DNA of 64,000 nt from positions 62,001-126,000 of the forward strand of contig NZ_JAPIVS010000006.1 of NCBI RefSeq assembly GCF_026239695.1, read 5' to 3'. The stretch comes from Pedobacter sp. MC2016-15 (GTDB lineage: Bacteria > Bacteroidota > Bacteroidia > Sphingobacteriales > Sphingobacteriaceae). Under the pieces are notes generated by a model that saw nothing but the letters and a program-made list of their open reading frames with translations, did no database searches and was not told the origin of the DNA. The position numbers were made by a program, and so were the translations under genes. Below are positions 8,779-16,406 of this stretch, one piece after another; positions within the stretch are counted from its first letter, which is position 1, and each line of letters opens with the position of its first letter.

Positions 8779-9474
8779 TTATGCGTTAAAATTTAACGGC
8801 TTCAAAATCATCTCTTCAACATTCACTCCGCTGCTTAAGTTCAGTATCGTGTACAAAGCGTTGGCGATGTCTTCAGGTTGCACAAAACTTTCTGCCGGAA
8901 TATCCGTACCTTCCCAGGAAGCAGTGAGTGTTGAACCAGGCAAAATCGCTGTCACCTTAACGTTGTATTTCGATAATTCTTGCCGTAATACATTATTAAG
9001 ACTGAGCAATGCCGATTTAGTTACACCGTAACTACCTGCATTTTCGTTAATTTCTTTGCTGGATACTGAACATATCGTGAAGATATGCCCGTATGCTTGT
9101 TCAGACATCATTTTACCGAAATATTTAGACAAGTAATAGGGTGCATTCAGGTTCAAAAACAACTGTAGTTCAAAAGATTTATCCTCTTCATCCAATATCT
9201 TACCCGGAATAAATGCTCCTGCATTATTGACCAGAACATCGATCCTATCAAATGCTGTTCCCACTTCTTCAGCAAAACGGTACACCTGATCCTTAACGCT
9301 TAAATCAGCAACACTATAAAATATTTTTACATCCGTATAAGCCAGGTCTGCGGCCAGCTTTTCCAGATCCCGGAGACTTCTCGCACATATTGCCAGATTA
9401 TATCCTGCTTCGGCGAGCATCACTGCTATAGCTCTGCCAATACCCTTTGTTGCACCTGTTACAATTGCATTCAT
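8779..9474 (-). CDS. Short-chain dehydrogenase/reductase (SDR)
   Basis: I choose the ATG at 9474 because the protein then begins MNAIVTGATKGIGRAIAV, the usual SDR start; the open frame continues 16 codons upstream. Cofactor site TGATKGIG near the N-terminus, NNAG in DVLVNNAGAF, a catalytic Ser in CSVSS and the YxxxK pair in GSYGVTKSALL are all visible, giving a classical SDR of 231 residues. Arg in ICARS suggests NADP(H), but substrate is unknown. It is the first gene of the SDR-PspC-LiaF-RDD-ispG run. Confidence 0.9.
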   Translation of the reverse strand: MNAIVTGATKGIGRAIAVMLAEAGYNLAICARSLRDLEKLAADLAYTDVKIFYSVADLSVKDQVYRFAEEVGTAFDRIDVLVNNAGAFIPGKILDEEDKSFELQLFLNLNAPYYLSKYFGKMMSEQAYGHIFTICSVSSKEINENAGSYGVTKSALLSLNNVLRQELSKYNVKVTAILPGSTLTASWEGTDIPAESFVQPEDIANALYTILNLSSGVNVEEMILKPLNFNA

Positions 9475-9536
9475 AAGGCTAAATAGCAGAATATTTTTAA
9501 GAAATAAAGAAAGCCACAACAATTTTTATTGTTTCT

Positions 9537-9564
9537 TTGTAGTATTATAGTAATTATACCTTAG
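9537..9564 (+). promoter_or_regulatory. Candidate promoter of the MlaE/MlaF operon
   Basis: TTG (9537-9539), 17-bp spacer, TACCTTAG (9557-9564): one mismatch from the Bacteroidota -33/-7 pattern TTG-N17-23-TAnnTTTG, 15 bp before the mlaE start codon. Confidence 0.45.
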
Positions 9565-9579
9565 CTAATATCTCAGCGG

Positions 9580-10314
9580 ATGAACTTCACCAATTTTGGC
9601 AAATACCTGTTGCTGTTAAAAGCAGTTTTCAGAAAACCCGAAAAATTTAATATCTATATGAAAGCCATTTTCCAGCAGATGGATTTTGTTGGCGTGGGTT
9701 CATTGGGTTTAATTGCCATTATATCGACTTTTATTGGTGCAGTAATGACCCTGCAAATCGCCTTCCAGCTGGTAAGCGATTTTATTCCTAAAACTATTAT
9801 TGGTTCAGTAAACAGGGATTCGAGTATCCTGGAACTTAGCCCCACCATTACTGCGATCGTGCTTGCCGGTAAAATTGGTTCTGCTATTTCATCTGAGATC
9901 GGTACCATGCGCGTGAGTGAGCAGATTGATGCACTGGAGATCATGGGTATCAACTCTCCGGGTTACCTGATTCTTCCAAAACTGATTGCAGGAATTACAA
10001 TGGTGCCTGTATTGGTTATCTGTTCCATGTTTTTAAGTATAGGTGGCGGCTTCCTCGGTGGAACTTTGTCAGGAGCAGTTTCTCCCTCAGAATATATCCA
10101 GGGTATCACTACCGACTTCAATCCTTATACAATCGTAGTTGCATTAGTAAAAGCATTCGTCTTTGGCTTCATTATCACCACTGTTCCTGCATACGAAGGT
10201 TTTTATGTTAAAGGCGGAGCACTGGAAGTCGCACAGGCGAGCACAAGAGCAGTCGTGATCAGCTGTATCAGTATTCTTGCATGTGACTATATCGTAACCC
10301 AGTTATTATTATGA
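9580..10314 (+). CDS. mlaE: MlaE-type ABC transporter permease
   Basis: A 244-residue MlaE/YrbE-family permease, which in other bacteria moves phospholipids between the outer and inner membranes. The family core is clear: GLIAIISTFIGAVMTLQIA, LAGKIGSAISSEIGTMRVSEQIDALEIMG (amphipathic element) and a C-terminal pair of membrane helices, with about five segments in all. It overlaps the ATPase gene by 4 bp (ATGA), so the two are translationally coupled. The usual MCE-domain partner (MlaD) is not next to them in this window. Confidence 0.92.
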   Translation: MNFTNFGKYLLLLKAVFRKPEKFNIYMKAIFQQMDFVGVGSLGLIAIISTFIGAVMTLQIAFQLVSDFIPKTIIGSVNRDSSILELSPTITAIVLAGKIGSAISSEIGTMRVSEQIDALEIMGINSPGYLILPKLIAGITMVPVLVICSMFLSIGGGFLGGTLSGAVSPSEYIQGITTDFNPYTIVVALVKAFVFGFIITTVPAYEGFYVKGGALEVAQASTRAVVISCISILACDYIVTQLLL

Positions 10315-11063
10315 TCGAGATTAAAGACGTTGAAAAATCTTTCGGCTCCAATACTGTTCTCAAAGGCATATCCGCAAAGTTTGAAGCTGGTGTTACCAAT
10401 TTGATTATTGGTGGTTCAGGTTCAGGAAAAACTACTTTGCTTAAATGCATGGTTGGACTGCAAACTCCGGAAAAAGGAAGTGTGCAATACGATGGACGTG
10501 AATTTACAGAAATGGATTTTGAGCAGCGCATTGAAGTCCGCAAGGAAATCGGCATGCTGTTCCAGGGCTCGGCCCTTTTTGATTCCATGACTGTTGAAGA
10601 GAATATCATGTTTCCACTAAACATGTTCACCGACCAGACTTTCAAAGAAAAACAGGAGCGTGCAAACTTCTGCCTGGAGCGTGTAAACCTTGAGGGAAAG
10701 AACAAACTTTTTCCGGCTGAACTTTCTGGTGGGATGAAAAAACGTGTCGGCATTGCACGTGCCATAGCCATGAACCCTAAATATCTTTTCTGTGATGAGC
10801 CCAACTCTGGTCTGGATCCTAAAACATCCATCGTAATTGATGAACTGATCAAGGAAATTACAGAAGAATACCAGATGACTACCATTGTAGTGACGCATGA
10901 TATGAACTCTGTAATGGGAATTGGAGATTATATCCTTTTTCTTCACCAGGGTAAAAAATTCTGGGAAGGCTCCAATAAAGAGATCGCCCATACCGATATT
11001 GAAGAACTGAATGATTTCGTTTTCGCCAGCCGTTTTATGAAGGCCGCGAAGAAAAACTTTTAA
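10311..11063 (+). CDS. mlaF: MlaF-type ABC transporter ATP-binding protein
   Basis: A 250-residue ATPase forming the motor of the lipid transporter with the overlapping permease. Walker A GGSGSGKT (residues 34-41), Q-loop in GMLFQGSALFDSMTV (a segment typical of MlaF), signature LSGGMKKR (from residue 138), Walker B YLFCDEPNSGLDP with catalytic Glu163, and H-loop VTHDMNS are all intact. It acts on the cytoplasmic face of the inner membrane. The next gene begins 23 bp downstream on the same strand but is unrelated in function. Confidence 0.93.
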   Translation: MIEIKDVEKSFGSNTVLKGISAKFEAGVTNLIIGGSGSGKTTLLKCMVGLQTPEKGSVQYDGREFTEMDFEQRIEVRKEIGMLFQGSALFDSMTVEENIMFPLNMFTDQTFKEKQERANFCLERVNLEGKNKLFPAELSGGMKKRVGIARAIAMNPKYLFCDEPNSGLDPKTSIVIDELIKEITEEYQMTTIVVTHDMNSVMGIGDYILFLHQGKKFWEGSNKEIAHTDIEELNDFVFASRFMKAAKKNF

Positions 11064-11086
11064 TAATATAAGTACAATTACATTTT

Positions 11087-11977
11087 ATGATAAGCCTATT
11101 AACGCCCACCCACTGGAAAGATTATGAGTTGATTGACTGTGGTGATTTTGAGAAACTTGAACGCTTTGGCAACCTTGTTTTATCGCGACCGGAACCACAG
11201 GCAGTATGGAAAAAAACACTCAGCGATCAGGAGTGGAAAAAAAGAACTCATATCAGGTTCAAAGGGCGCTCGGCTACCTCCGGGGAATGGGTAAAAAGTA
11301 CGCAGCAGTTGCCAGACCGCTGGAATGTAGAGTATCAGAATGATGAAGTAAAGATCAACCTGCGTCTTGGCTTAACCTCTTTCAAACATGTTGGTGTGTT
11401 TCCGGAGCAGGCGGTAAACTGGGACTATATCTCTTCATCGGTAAAAAAATTCAAAGCTTCCAGCCCTAAAGTACTCAACCTTTTCGCTTATACTGGCGCA
11501 GCTTCGTTGATTGCAAAGGCTGCAGGTGCCGATACTACCCACGTTGATTCTATCAAACAAGTAGTGAACTGGGCAAATGAGAACCAGGAGCTGTCACAAC
11601 TGAAGGATGTGAGATGGGTAGTAGAAGACGCTTTGAAATTTGTACAGCGCGAGCTTAAACGCGGTAAAAAATATAACGGGATAATTTTAGATCCACCAGC
11701 TTTTGGCCACGGGCCGAATGGTGAGAAATGGAAACTGGAAGACCACATCCAGGAAATGATGCACGACGTGGTGCAGTTGCTGGATGAGAAAGAACACTTC
11801 CTGATCCTGAATACCTACTCACTGGGATTCTCTTCCGTGATTGTTGAGAACCTGATCAAAACTTCCTTCCCTGAAGTGCAGAACCTGGAAACCGGAGAGT
11901 TATATCTTCAGGCTACTTCGGGCATAAAATTACCACTCGGGGTATTTGGCAAGTTCAATAAGTTCCAGGCAGAATAA
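11087..11977 (+). CDS. Class I SAM-dependent methyltransferase (RlmI/RlmK-like)
   Basis: A 296-residue methyltransferase. The SAM-binding motif I is LNLFAYTGAAS (131-140), the acidic ribose-binding loop is THVDSIKQVVNWANEN, and the catalytic-region motif is DPPAFGHGP (202-210), the pattern of the YwbD/RlmI/RlmK 23S rRNA methyltransferase group. The N-terminal PUA domain of RlmI is absent; residues 1-120 form a different beta-rich segment. rRNA as substrate is inference. The last three codons lie in a 24-bp palindrome shared with the convergent HmuY gene. Confidence 0.85.
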   Translation: MISLLTPTHWKDYELIDCGDFEKLERFGNLVLSRPEPQAVWKKTLSDQEWKKRTHIRFKGRSATSGEWVKSTQQLPDRWNVEYQNDEVKINLRLGLTSFKHVGVFPEQAVNWDYISSSVKKFKASSPKVLNLFAYTGAASLIAKAAGADTTHVDSIKQVVNWANENQELSQLKDVRWVVEDALKFVQRELKRGKKYNGIILDPPAFGHGPNGEKWKLEDHIQEMMHDVVQLLDEKEHFLILNTYSLGFSSVIVENLIKTSFPEVQNLETGELYLQATSGIKLPLGVFGKFNKFQAE

Positions 11978-11989
11978 TTATTCTGCCTG
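11966..11989. terminator. Perfect 24-bp palindrome spanning both stop codons of convergent genes
   Basis: The sequence starts CAGGCAGAATAA and continues as its own reverse complement. The two TAA stops abut (11975-11977 and 11978-11980 complement). Because it is symmetric, both proteins end in Gln-Ala-Glu. It has no central loop and no U-tract; extrusion would need a 4-base loop. Best read as a bidirectional terminator or mRNA 3'-end stabiliser. Confidence 0.55.
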
Positions 11990-13063
11990 CTCAGGAGCTT
12001 TTCTTACCAGAATATACCATACCGTAGGATTACCACGGGATCCGCCACCTGCAAAGGATACTTTATAGATATTTCCGATTTTGTCCTGGATCAGATAAAA
12101 ACGGTTTGTATTAATTGATAATGCTCCGGAGGTGGAGTTCGCCAGGTTTCTCCAGTTTACACCTATCACGTCCCGAAGTCCGGAAAAGGTGATCCCTGCA
12201 AGCTGAGTTTCATTGAAACTGGCAAAAGTTGTAGTCTCTGTTACCATTACTTGTGCCGCTTTCACTCCGTTTACAAAGTTAATCATCATAAAATCCGGCA
12301 CAACAGTAGCAACTGCTGCACCAGCAGTATTGGTCCCTTTATAGGTGCTATGGCCCCAGGCAACATCCCAGAGACCTTTTGCCGGCTCATAATTCACCTG
12401 TCCATTGGTAAAGGAGCGGTACCTGAAATTATACGAAGCATCCTTGTTGATGGTGAAATTATTGTACGGTGTAAAATCGTCAATATTCCCCCATGTTACA
12501 GCATAACCATTGGCAGTTCTGCTGATCTTCATTTTCACCCATTCTCTTCTGCCCAGATTGGTAGCTGTTCCGCGGTTAAGGATCAGCACGCGACTTGTAG
12601 CAGCGGACTGTGGAATGTCCGGAATAATCGTTCCGGCAAGATAGGCAGCGGAATCCAGGTCTACAGGATCAACTGTGGTCAGGTCCCCCGCAGTATCCAC
12701 ATCCAGATTAAACTTTCTGACCAGTGCCACAGTATCAGCTATTGTCACCTGATCCAGATCAGTTTTATCCAGGACAGCAACTGTGGCACCTATGGAATGG
12801 TTGATGATCACCCTGAATTCTGCTCCGCAATAGAATCCCAGATCCCAGGAAGACCTGAGTACAGAAGTTTGCAGCGCAGTACTGAAATCCAGGAACACAC
12901 TATTATATGCGCTGTCTCCCCTTTCCCTGTTCGCAATCCCCCTCAAAACTACTGTATCACCCAGTGAGGCCTGTACCCTGTTAAAAGTTGTCGTATCCTT
13001 TTTACAGCCCAGCCATGAAAAGAACATAAAAGCAAGGACCAGGGGTATCGCATATTTCATCAT
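11978..13063 (-). CDS. HmuY-family lipoprotein
   Basis: A 361-residue protein with a lipoprotein signal peptide ending at Cys20 (FFSWLGCKKD; the -3 residue is unusual but Bacteroidota lipoboxes are loose). It carries HmuY-family hallmarks: SSWDLGFYCGAEFRVIINHS, a second WDVAWG repeat unit and a C-terminal RFYLIQDKIGNIYKVSF. HmuY proteins bind heme or similar ligands at the cell surface in Porphyromonas. There the gene sits beside a TonB-dependent receptor, which is missing here. Function in heme capture is therefore plausible but unproven. It diverges from another lipoprotein gene. Confidence 0.7.
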   Translation of the reverse strand: MMKYAIPLVLAFMFFSWLGCKKDTTTFNRVQASLGDTVVLRGIANRERGDSAYNSVFLDFSTALQTSVLRSSWDLGFYCGAEFRVIINHSIGATVAVLDKTDLDQVTIADTVALVRKFNLDVDTAGDLTTVDPVDLDSAAYLAGTIIPDIPQSAATSRVLILNRGTATNLGRREWVKMKISRTANGYAVTWGNIDDFTPYNNFTINKDASYNFRYRSFTNGQVNYEPAKGLWDVAWGHSTYKGTNTAGAAVATVVPDFMMINFVNGVKAAQVMVTETTTFASFNETQLAGITFSGLRDVIGVNWRNLANSTSGALSINTNRFYLIQDKIGNIYKVSFAGGGSRGNPTVWYILVRKAPEQAE

Positions 13064-13111
13064 AATCGGTATTCAATATTGATATAACGTGTAAAGATAA
13101 TGTTCCTGTAC

Positions 13112-13132
13112 CTGAATTGCATATTAATTCAG
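13112..13132. repeat. Inverted repeat in the divergent HmuY/lipoprotein intergenic region
   Basis: CTGAATT-N7-AATTCAG, perfect 7-bp arms, 49 bp upstream of the HmuY-like start and ~130 bp upstream of the divergent gene. Operator-like, but the binding protein is unknown. Confidence 0.35.
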
Positions 13133-13222
13133 CCATAGGACTTCAGAAGGTATAAATAACGAGAATAATAGGAAACGTTATAAGAATATCATACTTGTAG
13201 ATTAAATTGTCAGTTGAATGTG

Positions 13223-13230
13223 TAGTTTTG
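13223..13230 (+). promoter_or_regulatory. Candidate -7 box for the lipoprotein gene at 13265
   Basis: TAGTTTTG matches TAnnTTTG exactly and lies 34 bp before the start codon. No -33 TTG at standard spacing is seen. Confidence 0.4.
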
Positions 13231-13264
13231 CAGAACTGAAAAAAAATATAACCTTAATCAATCT

Positions 13265-14314
13265 ATGAAAATCCCTCAATTAGCAGGAACACTACTCATT
13301 GCATTTACCTCTATCGCCTTATTTGCAAATTGTTCTTCAAATTCAACCAAAGGTGACGCCAAAACCAAAACTACTGTAAATGCATCCGGTGATTCTACCG
13401 AGGTTACAGAACCAGATACTACCCGAAAACCTATTGACACTGCAAAATACAATGCTGCTCTTAAAAAGCTGGCCAATGGTGATACCACCGGAAGATGGCC
13501 TGTAAAAAACCAGCCAATTCCACTAGCCGGCGCCATCTTACCTTTCAAAAGGATAGTGGTATATTACGGAAACCTTCACTCCAAGAAAATGGGCGCACTC
13601 GGAGAGTATGCACCAAAAGAAATGTGGAGCCGTTTGAATGCCGAGGTTAAACACTGGGAAAAGGCAGATCCTGGTACACCGGTACAGCCAGGGGTTCACT
13701 ACATCGCAGCCGTGGCCAGCGGAACGCCGGGTAAAGATGGTAAGTACATCAACAGAATGGGCGATAAGCAAATCGATTCTGTAATCAAAATCGCTAAAAT
13801 GCACAATGGTATTGTGTTCCTTGATCTTCAGGTAGCTTTAAGCACGATTAAAGATGAATTGCCAAGAATTGAGAAATATCTTAAAATGCCGCAGGTACAT
13901 TTAGGAATCGATCCTGAGTTCTCTATGAAAAGCGGTGCAAGACCAGGTACAAAAATCGGAACTTATGACGCAGCGGATATCAACTATTGCTCACAGTATC
14001 TGGTTGACCTGATCAAGAAATACAACCTGCCTCCAAAAGTATTTACAGTTCACCGTTTTACTAAAAAAATGGTGACCAACTCTCAAAACATCAAATTACA
14101 TCCTGAAGTTCAGATCGTAATGCACATGGATGGTTGGGGAGAGCCGGATCTAAAAATCGGTACTTACCGTTACTTTATCCAGAATGAACCTGTTCAGTTT
14201 ACCGGCTTCAAATTATTCTACAAGAACGATATCAAAAAGGCTCCTCACAGACTGATGACTCCAGAAGAGTTATTAAAGCTGAAACCCGCGCCGATTTATA
14301 TCCAGTACCAATAA
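13265..14314 (+). CDS. Lipoprotein of unknown function
   Basis: A 349-residue protein not assigned to a named family. The N-terminus is a signal peptide with a probable lipidated Cys23 (ALFANCSSNS), then a Thr/Asp-rich linker to about residue 65. The remaining ~280 residues look like one globular domain with alternating beta and alpha segments (IVVYYGNLHS, HYIAAVAS, GIVFLDLQVALS, QVHLGIDPEFSM, KVFTVHRFT, QIVMHMDGWG), compatible with a TIM-barrel-like fold; Asp and Glu in LGIDPEF and the HMDGWGEPD segment could be catalytic. Fold and function are inference. It ends just before a strong hairpin terminator. Confidence 0.75.
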   Translation: MKIPQLAGTLLIAFTSIALFANCSSNSTKGDAKTKTTVNASGDSTEVTEPDTTRKPIDTAKYNAALKKLANGDTTGRWPVKNQPIPLAGAILPFKRIVVYYGNLHSKKMGALGEYAPKEMWSRLNAEVKHWEKADPGTPVQPGVHYIAAVASGTPGKDGKYINRMGDKQIDSVIKIAKMHNGIVFLDLQVALSTIKDELPRIEKYLKMPQVHLGIDPEFSMKSGARPGTKIGTYDAADINYCSQYLVDLIKKYNLPPKVFTVHRFTKKMVTNSQNIKLHPEVQIVMHMDGWGEPDLKIGTYRYFIQNEPVQFTGFKLFYKNDIKKAPHRLMTPEELLKLKPAPIYIQYQ

Positions 14315-14327
14315 TCGTATAAAAGAA

Positions 14328-14366
14328 ACGGGCTGTATTCGAATCGGATACGGCCCGTTTTTTTTT
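14328..14366 (+). terminator. Rho-independent terminator
   Basis: A 13-bp stem (14328-14340 with 14346-14358, two G-U pairs) is followed by nine T residues. The T-tract overlaps the stop codon of the convergent dGTPase gene at 14365-14367. Confidence 0.85.
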
Positions 14367-15705
14367 AACTCATCGAGGGAAATGAGATCCCTTTGATTTT
14401 TCTGAATAATTCTACAGCATATAAATCGGTCATCCCAGATACAAAGTCAAGTACCGACTGAATTTTAGTATAAACATCCTGTTCTTTTGTCAGGAACTGT
14501 TTCGGTATCAGTTCTACCAGTTTTTTGTGGTATTTAGTATCATTCTGCAGATAAGCGGGGATAAACTCTTCCAGCAAACCACCCATTACCTGATATCCCG
14601 CAACCTCTATCTGTACCACAGAAGAATAATTGTAGATCTTTTTAACGGAGATCTTTTCTATCTCTTTCATCGTGGATAGAAAAGGTTCATCAATAGCATC
14701 CATCAGGCTTTGATTGAAATCCCCACTTAGAATTGTTTCCTGAAAATCATAGAAAACCTTACTGCACTGTCCGATAAGCGTACTAATCGACTTAGCGCGC
14801 ATGAGTGTGATTTTTGCATCATCATCCTCCATATCCTCCAGACGAGAAGGTAATTTCGGGTCGTTGCACAGTGGCAACAGCAATTTTTCCACTTCCTGAT
14901 AAGAAAGAATCTTGAGTCGGTGTGCATCTTCGAGATCAATAATATTGTAACAGATATCATCTGCTGCCTCTACGAGGTAAACGAGTGGATGTCGCTTGTA
15001 TACCATGGGGTCATCCTGCACCTTGATCAGGTCCATCTCGACAGCTATTTTTTCAAAGCCACTTTGTTCAGACTGAAAGAAGCCATATTTCTTGGTGTAT
15101 ATATTTTTCTTGTTGTTGGCTAAGGAGGCACAAGGGTATTTTGCAATCGAAGCCAGCGTCGCATACGTTAAAGCAAAACCACCGGTACCTTTTCCGGCAA
15201 AAGGATGAGTAAGAATCCTCAGGGCATTGGCATTACCTTCAAAGTTGATCAGGTCCTGCCACTGTGCGGCATTTACCTGCTCTTTATATATGTTGCCCTC
15301 TCCTGCTGTAAAGTAATGTGAAATGGCAGACTCTCCGGAATGCCCGAATGCCGGATTACCCAGGTCGTGCGCCAGACAGGCTGAGGCGATGATGTTCCCT
15401 ACTTCTACCAGTAGCGGACAACTGTCGTCAATTTCGGGAAAATCTTCTTTCATCCTGTTGTAAAAGATAGTCCCCAGGGAGCGCCCCACGCTTGCCACCT
15501 CCAGACTATGTGTTAGCCTGTTATGCACAAACACGCTTCCCGGCAAGGGGAAAACCTGTGTTTTATTCTGAAGTCTCCTGAATGGTGAAGAAAAGATGAT
15601 ACGGTCATAATCACGCTGAAACTCAGAACGTGCTTCCTTCTGATTACCTGCAAATCTATCTTCATTTCCCCAGCGTTTAGCCGACAGTAATTTTTCCCAG
15701 TTCAT
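14365..15705 (-). CDS. dgt: Deoxyguanosinetriphosphate triphosphohydrolase (dGTPase, HD domain)
   Basis: A 446-residue HD-superfamily dNTP triphosphohydrolase, which removes triphosphate from dGTP or other dNTPs. The N-terminus contains the conserved FQRDYDRIIFSSPFRRLQNK region. Metal ligands of the HD domain are visible as His66 in RLTHSLEV and His113-Asp114 in ACLAHDLGNPAFGHSGE, with a later Asp in VEAADDICYNIIDLED. Length fits the dGTPase type 2 group. A 20-bp inverted repeat lies directly upstream. Specificity for dGTP is by homology only. Confidence 0.92.
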   Translation of the reverse strand: MNWEKLLSAKRWGNEDRFAGNQKEARSEFQRDYDRIIFSSPFRRLQNKTQVFPLPGSVFVHNRLTHSLEVASVGRSLGTIFYNRMKEDFPEIDDSCPLLVEVGNIIASACLAHDLGNPAFGHSGESAISHYFTAGEGNIYKEQVNAAQWQDLINFEGNANALRILTHPFAGKGTGGFALTYATLASIAKYPCASLANNKKNIYTKKYGFFQSEQSGFEKIAVEMDLIKVQDDPMVYKRHPLVYLVEAADDICYNIIDLEDAHRLKILSYQEVEKLLLPLCNDPKLPSRLEDMEDDDAKITLMRAKSISTLIGQCSKVFYDFQETILSGDFNQSLMDAIDEPFLSTMKEIEKISVKKIYNYSSVVQIEVAGYQVMGGLLEEFIPAYLQNDTKYHKKLVELIPKQFLTKEQDVYTKIQSVLDFVSGMTDLYAVELFRKIKGISFPSMS

Positions 15706-15724
15706 AAATACTAAAATTCAACGG

Positions 15725-15744
15725 CTGATCATCATATTGATCAG
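15725..15744. repeat. Inverted repeat upstream of dgt
   Basis: CTGATCA-N6-TGATCAG, perfect 7-bp arms, 19 bp upstream of the dgt start codon and ~70 bp upstream of the divergent HupE/UreJ gene. It looks like an operator. A one-mismatch -7 box (CATCTTTG on the minus strand) lies just upstream of it. Confidence 0.4.
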
Positions 15745-15812
15745 TTTTCAAAGATGGTAAAATTACTCATCAGCAATTTGTGATATTTAATAAAAATTAA
15801 ATATTTTGGGGG

Positions 15813-16400
15813 ATGCAAGATTTCCCACTATACTTTGAATTAGGCTGGCAACATATTTTAGACTGGAAAGGTTATGACCATATCCTCTTTGTAATGGTAC
15901 TGTGTGGTACATATTTGTTGTCAGACTGGAGAAAGGTGCTGATTCTTGTAACCGCATTTACTGTAGGCCATAGCGTAACACTGGCCTTAAGCGTATTCAA
16001 ACTGATCCACGTCAACACAGACATCATAGAGTTCCTGATCCCTGTCACGATATTGATTACCGCTTCGGCAAATATCCTCGCGGGCAAGTCGAAACCCAGG
16101 GGAATGCAGCTTAAATATATTCTTGCACTTTTCTTTGGCCTCATACATGGCCTGGGTTTTTCTAATTACCTCAACAGTCTGTTAGGCAAAAGCACCAGCA
16201 TTGTTGCAGAACTTTTTGCCTTCAATATCGGCCTTGAAGTTGGACAAATCGTCATTGTAATCAGCATCCTGCTCATTGCTTTTATACTGATCAATTTCTT
16301 CAAAATCAAAAGATGGGACTGGAATTTCTTCCTCTCCTCCGCAATCTTCGGAATTTCATTTATAATGGCAGCAGAGCGGTGGCCTAACCTGTTCAGTTAG
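15813..16400 (+). CDS. HupE/UreJ-family membrane protein
   Basis: A 195-residue integral membrane protein with about six hydrophobic segments. The family signature is seen in GWQHILDWKGYDHILFVM, FTVGHSVTLALS and FGLIHGLGFSNYL, where conserved histidines may bind a transition metal. HupE and UreJ relatives import nickel or cobalt, but this short Bacteroidota version has no proven substrate and there are no urease or hydrogenase genes in the window. The stop codon overlaps the end of the convergent parC gene by 4 bp, within a hairpin. Confidence 0.8.
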   Translation: MQDFPLYFELGWQHILDWKGYDHILFVMVLCGTYLLSDWRKVLILVTAFTVGHSVTLALSVFKLIHVNTDIIEFLIPVTILITASANILAGKSKPRGMQLKYILALFFGLIHGLGFSNYLNSLLGKSTSIVAELFAFNIGLEVGQIVIVISILLIAFILINFFKIKRWDWNFFLSSAIFGISFIMAAERWPNLFS

Positions 16401-16406
16401 AACAGG
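16388..16406. terminator. Hairpin over the overlapping ends of convergent genes
   Basis: CCTGTTC-N5-GAACAGG forms a perfect 7-bp stem. The stop codons of the HupE/UreJ gene (16398-16400) and parC (complement of 16397-16399) both fall in the loop and stem edge. There is no T-tract, so its efficiency as a terminator is uncertain. Confidence 0.5.

Noticed and set aside
10268..10885. 205-codon minus-strand frame over mlaF
   Set aside because: Covers the Walker motifs of a clearly functional ABC ATPase on the other strand; no domain of its own.
12251..12967. 238-codon plus-strand frame opposite the HmuY-like gene
   Set aside because: Antisense shadow: Cys- and His-rich without domain or signal, while the minus strand has a coherent lipoprotein.
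13083..13178. ATAACGT and ACGTTAT pair flanking the divergent HmuY/lipoprotein gap
   Set aside because: Seven-base arms about 85 bp apart are easily found by chance; unlike the repeat at 13112 they do not form a compact site.
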